Notes under the pieces: model-generated
The model's input: only the letters and a program-made list of their open reading frames with translations
Database searches by the model: none
Told to the model about the DNA's origin: nothing
In this document: one piece after another, positions 50,403 to 64,000 of the stretch
How the letters are laid out: every line of letters begins with the position of its first letter
Position numbering within the stretch: position 1 is the stretch's first letter
Program-made: the position numbers and the translations under genes
From: Acanthaster planci
Lineage: Eukaryota > Echinodermata > Asteroidea > Valvatida > Acanthasteridae
DNA: 64,000 nt
Reading direction: 5' to 3'
NCBI RefSeq assembly: GCF_001949145.1
Contig: NW_019091369.1
Span: 309,502 to 373,501, forward strand

Positions 50403-53400
50403 ACATTCCTTCTTGAATATTTCGAGCAAGTCACCTTGCCCTTTTTCGATCGAAGGCATACTACTGGCGGCAGTGTTGAAGAAAGACATTACACTGATCG
50501 CGCTCGACAGCGCTAGCGGGTCCGGGTGCGCGTCGTTCTCGAAATGCCTGAACGTCACTTCAACAAACCTGGTTTATTTTCATCCCCTCCAAACCTCATA
50601 AATTAACGTGATATACAGCACAAAGAGGTGTCACTGACGAGAATTGGAAAGTCTTTCAACATTGGCGGGATGGTTCCACTTTCCGAAAACAAATCAAAGC
50701 TGTAAATCAGTCCCCACAAAGCCCAACGTCTCGGCTTAATGCAGTTTCCATATCGATGAGTATTTGGGACATTTTTTTTTCTTCAGACGGGTGTCTGACG
50801 TTTAATGAAATGTATACAGATTTATAGCATTTTACGGGTTTATACACCGTCTCCTTTCTTTCTGGTTAAACACTGTGTAAACTGATCTAGAAAAATTGGC
50901 GACGTTTTGAAGTCAGCTTCTAAGGGGAGCTTTGGTCAGAATTGGCCATCACTTTAGATCCGGGACAGAACAGCGACTGTTCCATCGAAGTGAAATATTG
51001 TAGGGCATAAAGACTAGGGAAGACAAGTTTCCCCTGTGGTTGTTGACTTTTGATGGAGTAAATTTTGATAAAGGACGATTTTAGGCAGAAGATCACTATT
51101 CTTCGGACCCTTTGAGATTCCAAAGTAAGGCACGATAGCATTTCCACAAAATATTGATACAAACATGCAACAAATACCTAATGGGGAAATCTCATCTTTC
51201 CGTTTACTTTTATGTAAAACAGTTGACAAGCATCTTATTATTAAAACTGTACTACTTATATTATCTTAGTATAGGTTTTCCCGTCCAATTTCGGAAAATG
51301 CGAGATCTAATTTGCAAACAAAAAATTAATATGGCGTAGATTTTGAAAACGACTGAAAACCTGGTTTTATGTTCGCAATGACAATGATTCGACTTCGTCA
51401 AATAAACGTTTCAAATAAACGAATGTGCATTTCCTTTCATTAAAGAAGTTACAAATACGTGACTGGGATTTCGGATAGACGTATTCCTTGCCAATTACAA
51501 CAAATGTGCATTCTTATTCACGGAAAATCTGTCTTTTACCGTGACCCTTCGGAAGTGAGTATTCATTTTCATTTGCTGTAATTTAAAATCGCGAAATACA
51601 AGTTCAATTTGATTAGAATATACAGGGTTCCACAAATCATGGCACAACTTTGATAATAAATGTTACGTTACTCCTGGAGAATTATAGTGTGTTTGCCATC
51701 AAAAATGTACAAAAGTGTGTTTGTTATAAAAAAAAATCTACAAAAGTGTGTTTGTTATAAAAAAAATCTACAAAAGTGTGTTTGTTATAAAAGAAAATGT
51801 ACAAAAATTAAGGATTTTACGATTGAAACGCAACACAAGAAGGAAAGTTACCTCAGCGTTATTGTTTATATAGGATTCCTATATAGTCGGAATGTTTCCA
51901 AAGACAACATGAATGGTTTATTTCGCTCATGAAAATTAAAAAAAAATATCAACTAACACATCTAAGAATGTAACCTCTATTAGCACACCGGTAAACGAAT
52001 TCTAATTCTTGACCAGGCATAGATTATAAACTTGTTAGTCACTGTGTAATCTCTCATTTCATTAAAATTGTCACCGAACCTGGAATTTTCCTAAAAATAA
52101 CACTTATCGCGAAATTGCCTGCACATTTTGCGAAATAGACTGAGTTCAAATTAAGATGAATGCAGGATTGCTGAGGTGCATTCAATTTGCCCAAAAACCA
52201 TTGTCAGTATAGTAAATAAACCAGCGCAATATTGGAAAATTGAACGCTGACTTTATACGACTGAAAGCACCCTTATTGAAATGGAACTTTTATTTACAGA
52301 AACAGGGATTTGAATGTTCGTTCTATTTCTCTCAAAAACAATTGCTGCCAGTACTAATTCATTTACACATTTTCCGACATTGGCCTGGAAAACCTATATT
52401 AACACTTTATGACCGGTGCCCATTGGGATTTCTAGGAGGTGCTTCCACTTGTGCAGGGCTGCATCGGCATTTGTTATCTAGTGCTAGGTCTAGGCCTTCG
52501 CCCAATTGGAAACACGGGGACACGCTGACAATAGGCCGTTGACTGATAGTGAATTTGTACGGCGCCCGCTTGCGTCTGACTTGATCATATAAATCATGGT
52601 CACAGCCACAGACGTTCAATGGCGTCCGTAGTCGAAACACATTATCCGAACAAGCTATCAGTGCACCACATCTCCTGAGTTCTTCAGCTTCTGCGTTAAA
52701 TGCACGGACCTTAGGTGCTGTAACAGTAGGATCGTAGCTATAGCTTTAAACGGTAAAAATGTTCTGTAGCGAAGATTTCTGGCTTCTGAATAACACTAGG
52801 CTTTCTCGCGCAGTTGAAAAGGTTTTTAAATTTAAATTCATGAACAGATAACTTCAGTTTCGTCTTTGAGTAAATTGGAACGCGCTGATTTTACAGTTTA
52901 TTTCAGTCATTGGTCATGTCAAGTGATCAATGGTCGATCTTCTTCAATATTTGTCCATTCGTTGTCGTCGGATTTAAATGGATTTCCTTATCGATCATCA
53001 TCTACATAATGTAATCGTTCAATTAGTGTTCGTCAATCAATGTCAAGAACATTTTGATCAAATTCATTGGATGGTGTGCAACTATGCACGGATATAATTA
53101 TTTGGCACATGCACTGCAAAAACAAAAGATTGCAGTTGAAGCCAAAGGATCCGACCGTAACACTAAGGACAAGAAGAAGAACTGGATGGCATTTCTCCGA
53201 AAGATGGAAAATATAAATATATTTTCTTGTTTAAATATAGAGGTACTTATTTCTTGCACGAAATGGAAGGTACACGTTTTCATATGCCTGTGTATTGACC
53301 TTATTTCTCTCAGTTGTTGACGAATAAAATTGTCACTGAGTCAAGTGGACACACAAATAATATGGAAAACGAATTAACATTACAAAGGAATGCTTATTTA

Positions 53401-54240
53401 CAGGAATAAACCTAATTATAATGTAAATATTTATGTTTATAAAAGAGGTGAAGAGGAAAACGTAAGAATGCTGAAGGTATACACTTGTGTAACGAATTGA
53501 AATGAAATTTATTGCAAAATGTTAAATTTGCATCATTTATCGTACATTCGGCAATTTTGGACTATGAAATTGAACAAAGTACAAAACTGATCGGCCACAG
53601 GCGAAATTGAACGTGGACTATAAAAGAACATGAATTATTGAGACAAATTTGACGTTAGCCTTTAGCAAGTGGGAAATGATACGGTTTGAATAAAGGGCCG
53701 TCCATAACTTTCTCTGGTCAACAAATTCAACTCAACTCGTAAAATAATTTATCATTAAATCTCACAGGCAGACTGGTTTGCAAGTGGAAAACCTGAGAAC
53801 AATTTATGACTATACTTCTCTGTCTCATTAACGCACTGGTTGATGATGATCTGTTGAGATAAAAAAAAAGACACAACCTAAATCTATTTTCATGTGAGGC
53901 TAAGATTTTGCTTAGTTTTGTTTGTTCAATTCATTGTGAAACATTCGGTGGTTTCTCTGCACTCCAGCTATGAGATTTTGTATAATTTCGTATAATAATT
54001 GACAGGTAAAATATTATCACGCAATTGACTGGGACGAGGCGGAAAACTAAAGAGGAAGCGATTCGACTTAATGGGACTTTTGCAGTCACTTGAGAAGGCC
54101 ACTTCGAACCAGTCAACCTGTTCCATGATTGCATATGGCGCTTCTTGTATTTGGACTAAAGTGATCTAAGACTGTTATTAATTAATGTTTAAGAATTGTT
54201 GATCTCAGTACTGTAACGGTGTGAGTAGCATCGCTTAATA
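50403..54240. other. Intergenic DNA, no gene recognised
   Basis: A+T-rich. Apart from the open frames at 50073-50601, which run partly through the repeat, and the tandem repeat at 51708-51798, I see no gene or element here. Confidence 0.55.
51708..51798 (+). repeat. Three-copy 30-31-bp tandem repeat
   Basis: The unit is TACAAAAGTGTGTTTGTTAT followed by an A-run and TC. Copies start at 51708, 51739 and 51769; the last is slightly changed and ends near 51798. A degenerate partial copy may precede it near 51687. The period shift comes from A-run length. A 90-codon frame across it reads a repeated KCVCYKK peptide, which is a product of the repeat and not evidence of a gene. Confidence 0.9.
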
Positions 54241-55145
54241 CAGGGTGTCCACATAAAAAGTATACCGAGATAAAAATTACTGTCATAGCAAAACTACTTT
54301 ATATATTGGAAAGAGAAATATATCTCTAGAAAGGGCAGAATGCTCTCTTTGCAATGGTATACAGCTTGTGATGTTATTGACACAGATGAGTGAACAAACT
54401 AGATCGGTGTTAAGGGTACTGAAATCGGCACAGTGATAAGTTTGCATATGTGATTAACAAGGCAAGACCATGCAAGTGGTCAGGTTCATGAACGAGGAGA
54501 AAGAAGCGCCCTGATTGCCATGGTAATTGACTCGTGACACTGCAGTTTAGGGGGACTGTAGTTAGGTCTTGTGTCTGAACAGGCTGATATAACTGCTGAT
54601 GAAAATACAACAAAAGAAAAATGCCCCTTTCCAAAGCCATAGACCTACTTCAATCGGATATCTTACCTCGAGTTTCTGCCCTTTGACACCTGCACGCTCT
54701 ACAATTTAGAGCCATAGCCGTGAACAATGCACTTTCGGACACAGGATTAATTCAACACGGCACAGTAGGTCCAACTGTGAGAACGACACACTGCCCTCTT
54801 TTGTCAACTTTGAGTTGCCCTTTTCCCCCCCGAAGGAAGTTAACAAAGTGAAACAAAGTTCCTCTCGTTTGAAAGATGCAGGGATATAAATCCTTACCAG
54901 AAGAACCCAGGAAGCTCTGTTTATTCAAGAGACTGCGAATATAAACATTAACTCTGGTGTCCACATACACCCCATTTGGCAGTAGCACCTGCATGGACAT
55001 AGTTTATTATCTGCAGTTATTTCACTTGCCTACCACACAGCTGTCGTTTATTTCCATGACTTGAGTGTTTCAGTATTTAAGCCTGGCCATCTACTATTCT
55101 AGTCAGTCCTGATGAAGATCTCCGGATCGAAACGGTGACTCTATC
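54241..55145. mobile_element. Possible remnant of a mobile element
   Basis: The left part begins with ACAGGGTGTCCACATAAAAA, a sequence style common at repeat ends in invertebrate genomes. The right part ends with a nested hairpin (55101-55140) around CTGATGA...GAAAC, a motif frequent near ends of Penelope-like and related retroelements. Between them are only short minus-strand frames (54410-54640, 54752-55000) with no reverse transcriptase or transposase motif. Whether these two ends belong together is not shown. Confidence 0.25.
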
Positions 55146-58100
55146 TTATGTTCTACATGTTGTGTTATACTAGCTCTCCCCCCAAAAAACCATAACAATT
55201 AATTTTTAAATAAATCCTTCTTTGGGGGGAAGACGGCAACTTTAATCGTTTTATTTTATCATTCGAAATAATCCGCCAGCATCTTCCTCTTATCGGTATG
55301 TGTCCGTCGTGTTTCACCAAAGATGAAATGCAATCGTATCAAGAGAAACGAAACTTTCTGTTAATTTGACAGAAATTACTTTGCGCTTCGTTACAATAGA
55401 CTGTTTACAGTTGTGTTCTTGCAAAGTTGCAAGTCAAAGGAGGGCGCACTTCGGATTCATTGTGAGTAAGAGCATCGATCAGGTGCATTTCAGTTGTGAA
55501 TTCTGAGCACTATCGCGGCCAGTTACTCACGAAGTACACCACTTCACTCTGAGACAACGTATTCCCCTCAACGTGAGTTGGCTAACCAACTAAGTCAATC
55601 TAAATAACTCGTACCTACAGTTTCATTCAAGGTCACTAGTGCCCTCTAATTTCCTCTAGATAAATGATGCAATTTCCTAGTGGCCTCATTGGACAGAAAT
55701 TTGCTTGACTAGCGTTAGCGCTTCGGCATGCGCACGACACGGGGTGCACGATATGTGTGTGCACTAAGGCAGCAAACAACCCACAATGCTTTGTAACGTC
55801 TGCACTTCCTGCAATTCCGATGCAGCTTGTGAACAAAATCGACTTGTCGAAATAATTATCAACGTGGTCGATACATTTAAAAAAACCGCATTTTTTTTCA
55901 TAGCTTTCGCAGAGAAGGCTCTTTCTTATTTCTTTTTACATGTATGCATTAAAAGACAAAAAATGCACCTTCGATCTCTGACAACAGATTTTTTACTTTT
56001 CAGCGCTAAATTGTGTCGTAAAAAAATTGGTTTCCTTTTGGAGGCAGCGTTGTAACTAAGGGGGACATACAAACACCTCGTCCCCCCCCCCTGTGCTCCC
56101 CGCTCAGATATTAGACAACGGAAAAAAACGCCGGTGATAGTCCGTCTTGGACAGTGTTCCGTAATTGTCATCACACCTGTCGAGTGCCCTCCCCCCACCC
56201 TTCCAGCAAAAGACGGCCCCCTACGACCGCTCCTTGCAAAATGTTCCCGAGTTACGCGACTGTTTTGAGGAATAACTTCACCAAAAAATGCGCACAACCC
56301 AAATGTGAGCCATATACCCGTGTGTTCTTAGACTTTGTGTGTCCTGTTGGCCAATAAAAGCATTACACACCTTTTCTTTCATTTGAAAAAAAGATTAATA
56401 GAGTCATGCTTCTTGTACTTTAAGGTCGTCGGGAAATTCTTTGGCAAAACAGTAATGTCGCAATTCAGCGCCAAAATAAAATTCCGATCATTTCCTTCTA
56501 GAGGATGGGCTCGAGTGGAAAAAACACCCTGTTTGCGGAAGGACGAGACGCGCCGCGCCACTGCTTTATCTTGGGGCCTAAAGATTGGAATAAAAAGCCT
56601 GGCCAGGCGACAGATCCAGCGGGGAAGCCTCGATGAAACTTCCTGAAAACAAACTTGAACTTGGATGGAAGGACAATAAACTCCTGTTGAAGGAAACAAC
56701 ATCTAGGTTTTGTACAATGGTCGTTTTGCAGCGAAGTCTTGGCCAACTCGGTTCGTTCCTGATCAATATTGCAGTGCTATGACATTCAAAACCATTTTTT
56801 AACATTCAGATCGGGTCTTAACTTGTGTGGTCAACTTTTCCCTTTGTCTTTTGGCAACTGATTCCAATTTTTGCAGATCTACAGAAATACAGTCTTTCCA
56901 GTCTTCTCATTGACATTGATGTGTGGTTATTTTTGGTCATATTATTTCCATGTACTTTTTTTTTAAATTTTCTTTTAACTTAACACGACATATTTCGTGC
57001 AATTAAAGAAAAAAGTGACCTGCAAGAAACCGTTCGGGCATAGCCTGGGTAAAAAAAAGTGCGTAAAACCTATCCCATAGTAGTTCCATTTCTTGAAATG
57101 TCAATAGTTGAATATACAAATAAACATCATTCATCATATATAAATATATCCAAGATAAATGCACTAAATACAGCGTGTCATCCGTTTTTCTTCATAGTGA
57201 GCATTTCGAGGAACATAAAATAATTTTGACACGGGCAAACAAAAACTGGGCCGTGCACTTTTCTGAAATCAATTTGAATTGTGTATTTAAATGTTACGTA
57301 ATCGTAGATTGTGAGTTTCTCAGTATTTAAGGTCCGACATTTATGTACATGATTTGGTCATTCATGAAAACAGTGTCAACCTTGCTGTGTAAGAGTTTGT
57401 GACCATGTTTCACACAAGAGAAGAGGAAAAAAAGGTATAGTTGAATCTGGGAAACCACTCCCTCGACATTTGTCGTCAACTATTCACCGGCTCTGAAGTC
57501 GGCCTGTAACCCAAATTAAAAATATTTGGCACAAAAAGACCGTTACATAATTTGCAAAGGGTCAGACACAGAAAGAAACCTCATTAATCACGTATTTCTC
57601 CTCGAACAAAAATCTATTGAACTGTTGTGAGATCAAGTTGCCCGCGTTCGCGATGCTTCACCAATCGCGGTAAATGGTTCAGCGGCTTTTGAAGGATTCC
57701 TTTTCTTGTGGAATACCTTTACTATTCGTCAATATTTCACAGTCTGAATAAGTCCCCAAATATGCTAAGGACACTAGCGAGCTCGAACAGTATTGTTATC
57801 TCCATTTTGGGCGGCATTCGGTTGAAAAGGAACAGTGCGACGGGACTCCAACAACCGAAATGGCAGCATAATAATTTGACGATCGGCTGCGCGTAATTCT
57901 GGGGGCAGACGTTAATAGCGTTCCAGTCAAATTGAGCAAAATGTACAGGACAAATGAGACCATTAACCATTTTGAACGTATACTTGGTGTTTAGTATCGA
58001 CAGAGAAGATTGGTTTGAGGTGTAATGCAAATTGCGAATATGTCGTGGGTTTAGCATTTGAGCAAAAAGTCTCAACAACGGAAAGCAATTATTGCCACTA

Positions 58101-61100
58101 ACCGTAGCAGATACTTTTCCCGATGTTGCGATGAAATAGCCAATTACATTCCAAACATGTGAGATCCACTCAACAATGCCCATCGCTTATAATGAAATTT
58201 GTTGGGACGGGAATTGTCTAAAAACTAACTAATCTTGAAACACTGCCATTTACACAGGACCAATGATCCTATGCCATTTATGGTGTCTTTTCAGCTTCTT
58301 TGTGCAAAGGACAATGAAATCTGAGTAGGTTTCCAAAGCCCCTCATCAAGAACATTTTAGCAATTTCATCTTGTTTGACGCACCCAACTCCTCCACGTCT
58401 ATGCAACCTGCAGAATCCTGCTCCGATGGTGTGTGATTCGGCATGTTCCACGGCCTTCCAAGGACATAACATTGGTCATTATCTGACCATAAATGAGTTA
58501 ACATCCCTAGTTAACACGAGGCATTCTAGCTATATGATTGTAACCATGGTCGTAAATCCCGGGGGAATGGGGGTATATATCCCCCACACTTTGTGAGGTG
58601 GGGGATGGGCTATTTAATCGTACCCACCCACCCCCTTGTGATGAGCAAAAAGTTAAAGAGTATTGTGAGGAGTTTTTTAGACTTCCAACGGCTAAAATGC
58701 ATTCAATATCACTAAAAAAAGGAAAAACAACTTTTAAAAACCATAAATATGCCATTTTGAATACGTATTACAGATATACATTAATATCATGAACATCTAC
58801 CTCTATATAGAGTTATATGGTGTCCCCACCCCCTGCTTTTCAAATTTTCATGGCCGGGCAAGTCATTCCCCCCCCCCACCTTTCCTCATCCCCATCCCAA
58901 ATATATGCACAAATTTATGCCACTGATTGTAACGACAAGACGCGCGATCATGTGTCACTCTGAGGAAAAACGGGGATTTTTTTATGTCAACCGGCTGAAA
59001 TCTTCATACTTTCGTCGGCAATATCCAGAGATGCTGTAGACAGCAAACTCCATTGCATGTAGCCATTGTTTTGCAGGCACTGGGGTTTATCCACTACGAA
59101 CGCAGGGCGAGGGTTCCCCTGTTTTCTCAGAATGGCGCAATCTACATTCAGAATTCACATCTTGGCATGAACAAGAAAAAGTCCTTTTAGCTTGTTATAG
59201 TTGAGCTTTGAAGACAAATGTCACTAAGTTCGATTTGGATGCTTCAATATTTATTTGAACAGAGGAGATCAAAGAAAACATGTTTTCCTTAGAGGTGCTT
59301 TTTAAGAGATGGATCCCGATTTGTTTCTTTACATAATAGGGGACTGATGTTATCATCATTTTCTGGACAAGAGTGACTTGTTTTTAAAAAAAAACATAAT
59401 TAATCACAGTAAATGGACTACGCTGGTTAATCAACTAATGAAATCAGACAGTTGCAATGAAGTGAAGCAACTCGTGTTCAAAAGTGTATTCACTTTGTTT
59501 AAATTGTGATTTTTCCTGTTTGACAAAGTTGGCATTTTTCCAGTGTGGTTACCTCTCCTTTTCCCCCACAAACGTTAATATTTGAATGACATAATTTTTC
59601 TCTCTTCCACAAGAAACCTACCTGACAGCAAGAAAAGAAATGATGTGGATTGCAATTCCTCCTATAATAAATTGAGAAACAAGAACGACACCGTAATTGT
59701 TCCAACCTCCCTATGATCCCCTCCAAAGAACAAGGCCCAATTAGCTGGAATTATCAATCATCGCTTTTCGGCCCAGCTGCGGAGATGACAGATGCATCAA
59801 CATTATTAGCCAGCGTCAAATCCAATACAATCTTCATAAAACCCAGGTATTTCTCAACAGCACCAAAATTTGCGGGAACACCGTAAGGGTGATGGCACTT
59901 TTCTCAGATGGCAACAAGGCGCGGAAGCTGGCGAGGTTTGTCCTCTGTGCGGGGGGGGAAATAAAACCCTCGATTGTGGCTAAGCGATCAAAATGTGCGC
60001 GGCTAATTATCGTAAATTACGGCGCCCAGGCACTCCAGAAGGAACCAGGAGACACGCCACCACCCGGCGACTACAAAGCACCCCAATGCATCATGGGACA
60101 GCCCAGGGAACAATGTGTCGGCCTATTTCAAAAGCAGGCTATTTTAGGCCTTGCTATATGGATTTTTTCAATACACAGCGTCCTAGATATTGACACTGAT
60201 AAATGTGTGAACATAATGCGAACGCAATAAACGCGGAAATTTGTTCTCTATCTTTCCATTCGTTGTTCGCTTTTTACGATCGAAATTTATCACGAATGAT
60301 AAGATTGTATTGTGATTTTCAAAAATTAAAAAATCCATTTAAAAGGGGACCTAATTAGGATATTAGTGACCTATATTCAATCAATATTACAACCAGCAAC
60401 ATCAATCAAAAGTAACGATTTCAACAGGAAAACCTGCCAACAACAAGGTACCATAGTTTTAGTTTCATTTTCTGGCAACTTCTTTTCGGAAATGTTTTAT
60501 TGAAAAACATTTCAACCCAGGTGTTCAATTTCGGGAAAAAAAGAAATTACCTGACCTTTTTTTGAGATATGCAGCGAAGTGCTATTTATTGGTTCATTTT
60601 CGAAAAATCAAGGAATGCTCTCTGGTAACAGTTTTGTTTTTTTTTTAATTGAACTCTAAATGTTATTTCCCCTGAGATAGTTGTCTTCATAGCGAATCGC
60701 GCCCTGATCACAGTTGTAACTGTGTTGAAATAGTTATTGACTCCATTCAACCAAATCACAGAATGGGGATAAGATGAAAGAGTTAGGAATTAAGGAATTT
60801 AAACCAACAGCCAACCTAATTAGCAGTCTCCTCACTGCACGTCTCTGGTTTTCCTATAGTAGATCACACAGTTCACCGGGTTGCTTGACATCTACCGTCT
60901 GTGCTTAGCCTGGGATCCCCTTGACATCTGTTACCAGACCCGCACCTACCGCCATTATGCTATTTGAATAGACAATTGCTCTTCAGATGTGGATTGTTAG
61001 TCAGCTCTCAATGGCCGGGGACATTTTCTGCAACTCTCAGCCCCGTCGTAAAACCGAGAACATTTGCGGCTTACGAGCAACATTTAAACCGCCTGCGATC

Positions 61101-64000
61101 CGGTGTTTCCGCACCAAATGAGGGTCGGAATGGCCGGCTGAATGATCCATTTGTCCAGTGTTAATGCAGGGCACAAGTGTCCCTAGTATGGCCGGAATGT
61201 GTTTGATTTGAAGTTTAAGGCTGTTTTTAGTGCCAGTTGAAACCCCATTTCGAGGGACAAGATCGGGTGTAGGTTGTATAACAGTGCCTTGTTTTAGTTT
61301 GTTAGTCGGTGGGCAAGCTGTAGAGAGGTCGGCATTGTCTTTCCCCGTCAATTCTCGGGAATATTCGTACCTTCGTTTTGGGTTTGTCAAAAGTGCGCCG
61401 TTGTCGGCATGACACTATACCGATGTGGCCAAAGCTCTATGGAAATACCGGTACTGTATCTTCATGTTTTTAATCTCGTGGGGGAAACAGGTAAGAGAAG
61501 CTGTGATGCATGGCGTAGTTCGGTGGAAAGTAGAATCGTACATGTAAAAGGTGCAAACCTTTGCCCCCTTGATGAGAAGGTATTTATACGGAAGATTGCT
61601 TTTTTAAGTGCTGGTCTCATTTTTCTGGTTCAGTGTGGCGTATTTTAAAGAATTTCATGAAACATCTTAAAGGCCTAGCTTGTACAATCTTGAGGAAATG
61701 TGAAAATAGATTTTTTTTCTTTCATGTTACACGGCAACACCCGTGTGCTTGATGTTTGACTGGTATTTTGTTAACGTCTGTTGAACATTGAAAAACCACA
61801 TTCGTGGCTGTAGGCAAAGTAAAACGAATGGTGAAACTACATGTATATGTTGAGACAATGGCTTACGAAAAAAAAAAGTTAAACGCACATAGATTGAAAT
61901 CCCTACAGCAGTCCGAAGCTCGACTTGACTCATATTTAGATATTGAAACAGCCGGGATGGCAGTACGGGGATGACAGCCTTCTCCATCGTTAGGCCCTGC
62001 ACAGATATATGGATGAAGATAAGCATTTCGTAATGATAAATTGGGCTCTGACTTCACGCTCCATTTAAGTCCGTGCATGTTTCTACCAGTGGTGGTGACA
62101 GCCTCACAGACCAACTATATAAAAACTGTCCACCTGTAGATGCGCGGACTCCTTTCTCGAAAAAATGTGTTGCTTCATTTTTTTTCCTCTCACGTAATCC
62201 CTAGATCTTCTCCTTAAAAGAGCAGCTTTTTAACAAGAGTTGCTGGTTTGTGTCAACCTGGAAGTGGGTAAACTGTAAACAAAGTTTGCTCTGCTGACAA
62301 GGTACATGGCCGTCTGAAATGACACCAGGATTTCACTCGCCAGATAATAATCAGAATGACAATACCAGCAGTTTACATTGTCTCGTCGTTTTAGCAAACT
62401 CTCTTGCCAGAATGACGAGACAAATCTTGTCATTTTAAACACCTGTTCTAAACACAAATACATTGTCTTTTGTATCAAATTCTACTGGGCTTCAATAGGA
62501 AAGCACCTTCCAGCGGGAAGGCCCCCCCTTCCTTGTCTCAACCAGTCAGCATTTATTCTCAACTTGTCAAAAGCACTATTCCATATCATCCATCTTAATA
62601 GCACCCGCGCGATTGATGTGTTTATTCCTGTACCCAGGCAAAGACCCCAAAATGAGTTTTCCATCTGTGTCATGGGTCCCACTCAGCTAGCGTTAACCGA
62701 CTAAGTGAACTATAAGGCCGAATCGTAAAGAATCGACGCCAACAGAATTCCTTACAGAACGAATTCTAAAACAAAACATAACTAGGGATGGCTGTGACTG
62801 GGGATATTTTGTAAAAAGCAATTTTATTTTTAATTCCACGATACGTAAACAAAGAAGAAACGAGTGCAATGTACACGCATCGAAATGTATCGCACGCCGA
62901 TTTGACACCAATAGATAATGACAGGTTATGGAAGAGACAAATTAGACATGCGCATTGCGGATGGGCTTGGATGAGGCACCCCCTCATGATGAAATTGAAA
63001 ATGGTAAAAAGGGAGAGAAAAAAGGAAGCAGAGGAAGTCGGAAAAGGTGGAAAGCGGGTGAATATCTCCAATTTGACCCCGGTATTGCCCCACCTTCGAC
63101 TGTTGTCAGTTTTCCAGCTACTCCCCGTGGAAAAATACCGGCCACCCCAACGGAGAGAACATTTCTAAGGTTCTGAGGTATATATGTATATTTTTGAATC
63201 TCATTTGTATGAAGTTTTTATGCATGCACAAGTATGGGTGATGTATGGATCAATCAATTATAATCAGGAATGGGCTTTGTCTACCCGTTGCAAAATAGAA
63301 TGTTGTCCCTGCTATTCCTCTTCACCCTCCCGATTCAAGTCTGCTGCCCGGTTACTCCGGTATCAAAATGAAATCACAAATTCAACCGCCACTTATTGAA
63401 GTAGTTTTTTGAATTCAAAGAAATTTGATTCACAAATTGTACGGTTTCAGTCTCTCCTGGCTGCAAAGAGTCAAACTTCATCGATCGAAGACGTTTTTAA
63501 ATTACATGTACTAACATGAACTATTGCAATTTATAACTCAAAACCTTCAGATCCGAAGAACAAATATAGAGTAGCTGACGTTAGTATTTACATGTTTTCC
63601 AGCACGGTGTTTTTGTGACCGATTTTCTTTTCCTCTGTTCCTCCGACGTCAGAGAACCTCCATGAAGTACAATCGTAGCAAAGGGACCGGACATGCGCAA
63701 GAGCTGAGAGAATCCACATGTATAGCGATTCCACACTCTTGTGACTTGGGACTTGTCCTAATAATGTGCAACAGTAATGCGCAGACATTTAGCAAAATTG
63801 CTGCTCAAGACACAAGATCACTAGTACCCATGCTCATCGGGCCTAAAACCATTCCTAAAATCACCACCTCGGCCACCTTGGGTATTAATACACACTTCGA
63901 TGCGGCCATTCAGCCGCAAACGGCTACAATATAGTAACCGTCGCTGTTCTCACTTGTAGGGTGCAGACCACTAATTCAAGTGAGAATTCCTGACCAGCTC
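55146..64000. other. Intergenic DNA at the distal 5' side, no gene recognised
   Basis: Mostly A+T-rich, with GC-richer patches at about 56150-56260, 56500-56640, 59930-60110 and 61010-61140. C- or G-runs occur near 56084, 58869 and 59950. A short inverted C/G-rich palindromic stretch lies around 58558-58640. No Hox6-type hexapeptide or homeobox exon is present before the window ends. Confidence 0.55.

Noticed and set aside
51660-51932. 90-codon open frame with KCVCYKK repeats
   Set aside because: Produced entirely by the 30-31-bp tandem repeat.

Overview
The window is a piece of an animal Hox cluster. Its one certain gene is a two-exon, Antennapedia-class homeobox gene on the minus strand, best called Hox5-like. 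Exon 1 (21225-21693) carries an MSSYF start and a YPWM hexapeptide. Exon 2 (10441-10736) carries the whole homeodomain, and the intron between them is about 10.5 kb. Joined, they encode 254 residues. The residues RTAYTRYQ early in the homeodomain, HALGLTERQ before helix 3 and [10 protein letters not shown] after it favour paralogue group 5. Together with the absence of a vertebrate-style compact layout, they suggest an invertebrate deuterostome, most likely an ambulacrarian (hemichordate or echinoderm). That species call is inference from remembered family features, not from a search.

Layout from left to right: 1-10440 is sequence downstream of the gene, where Hox4 would be expected further left beyond the window. 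It is mostly A+T-rich DNA with one GC-rich block and a pair of 13-bp inverted repeats. 10441-21693 is the Hox5-like gene. Its intron holds a palindromic MITE 208 bp from the homeobox exon, a tRNA-derived SINE, one copy of a ~190-bp repeat and a perfect 10-bp hairpin. 21694-64000 is about 42 kb upstream of the gene with no other Hox exon. It holds scattered GC- and CpG-rich blocks, simple repeats, a second MITE copy (45731-45898), a tandem pair of the ~190-bp repeat (50010-50345), a three-copy ~31-bp tandem repeat and one exon-like open interval with good splice signals (38337-38530).

Most long open frames in the window look like chance: they lack recognisable domains, have no coherent splice structure, or are antisense shadows. 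The biological interest is regulatory and structural. The cluster is loose and tolerates mobile elements in the intron and flanks. The Hox protein ends in a polyalanine tail. The region upstream of the start codon has an E-box next to a CCAAT box. No RNA gene, CRISPR array, provirus or other complete coding gene was identified.
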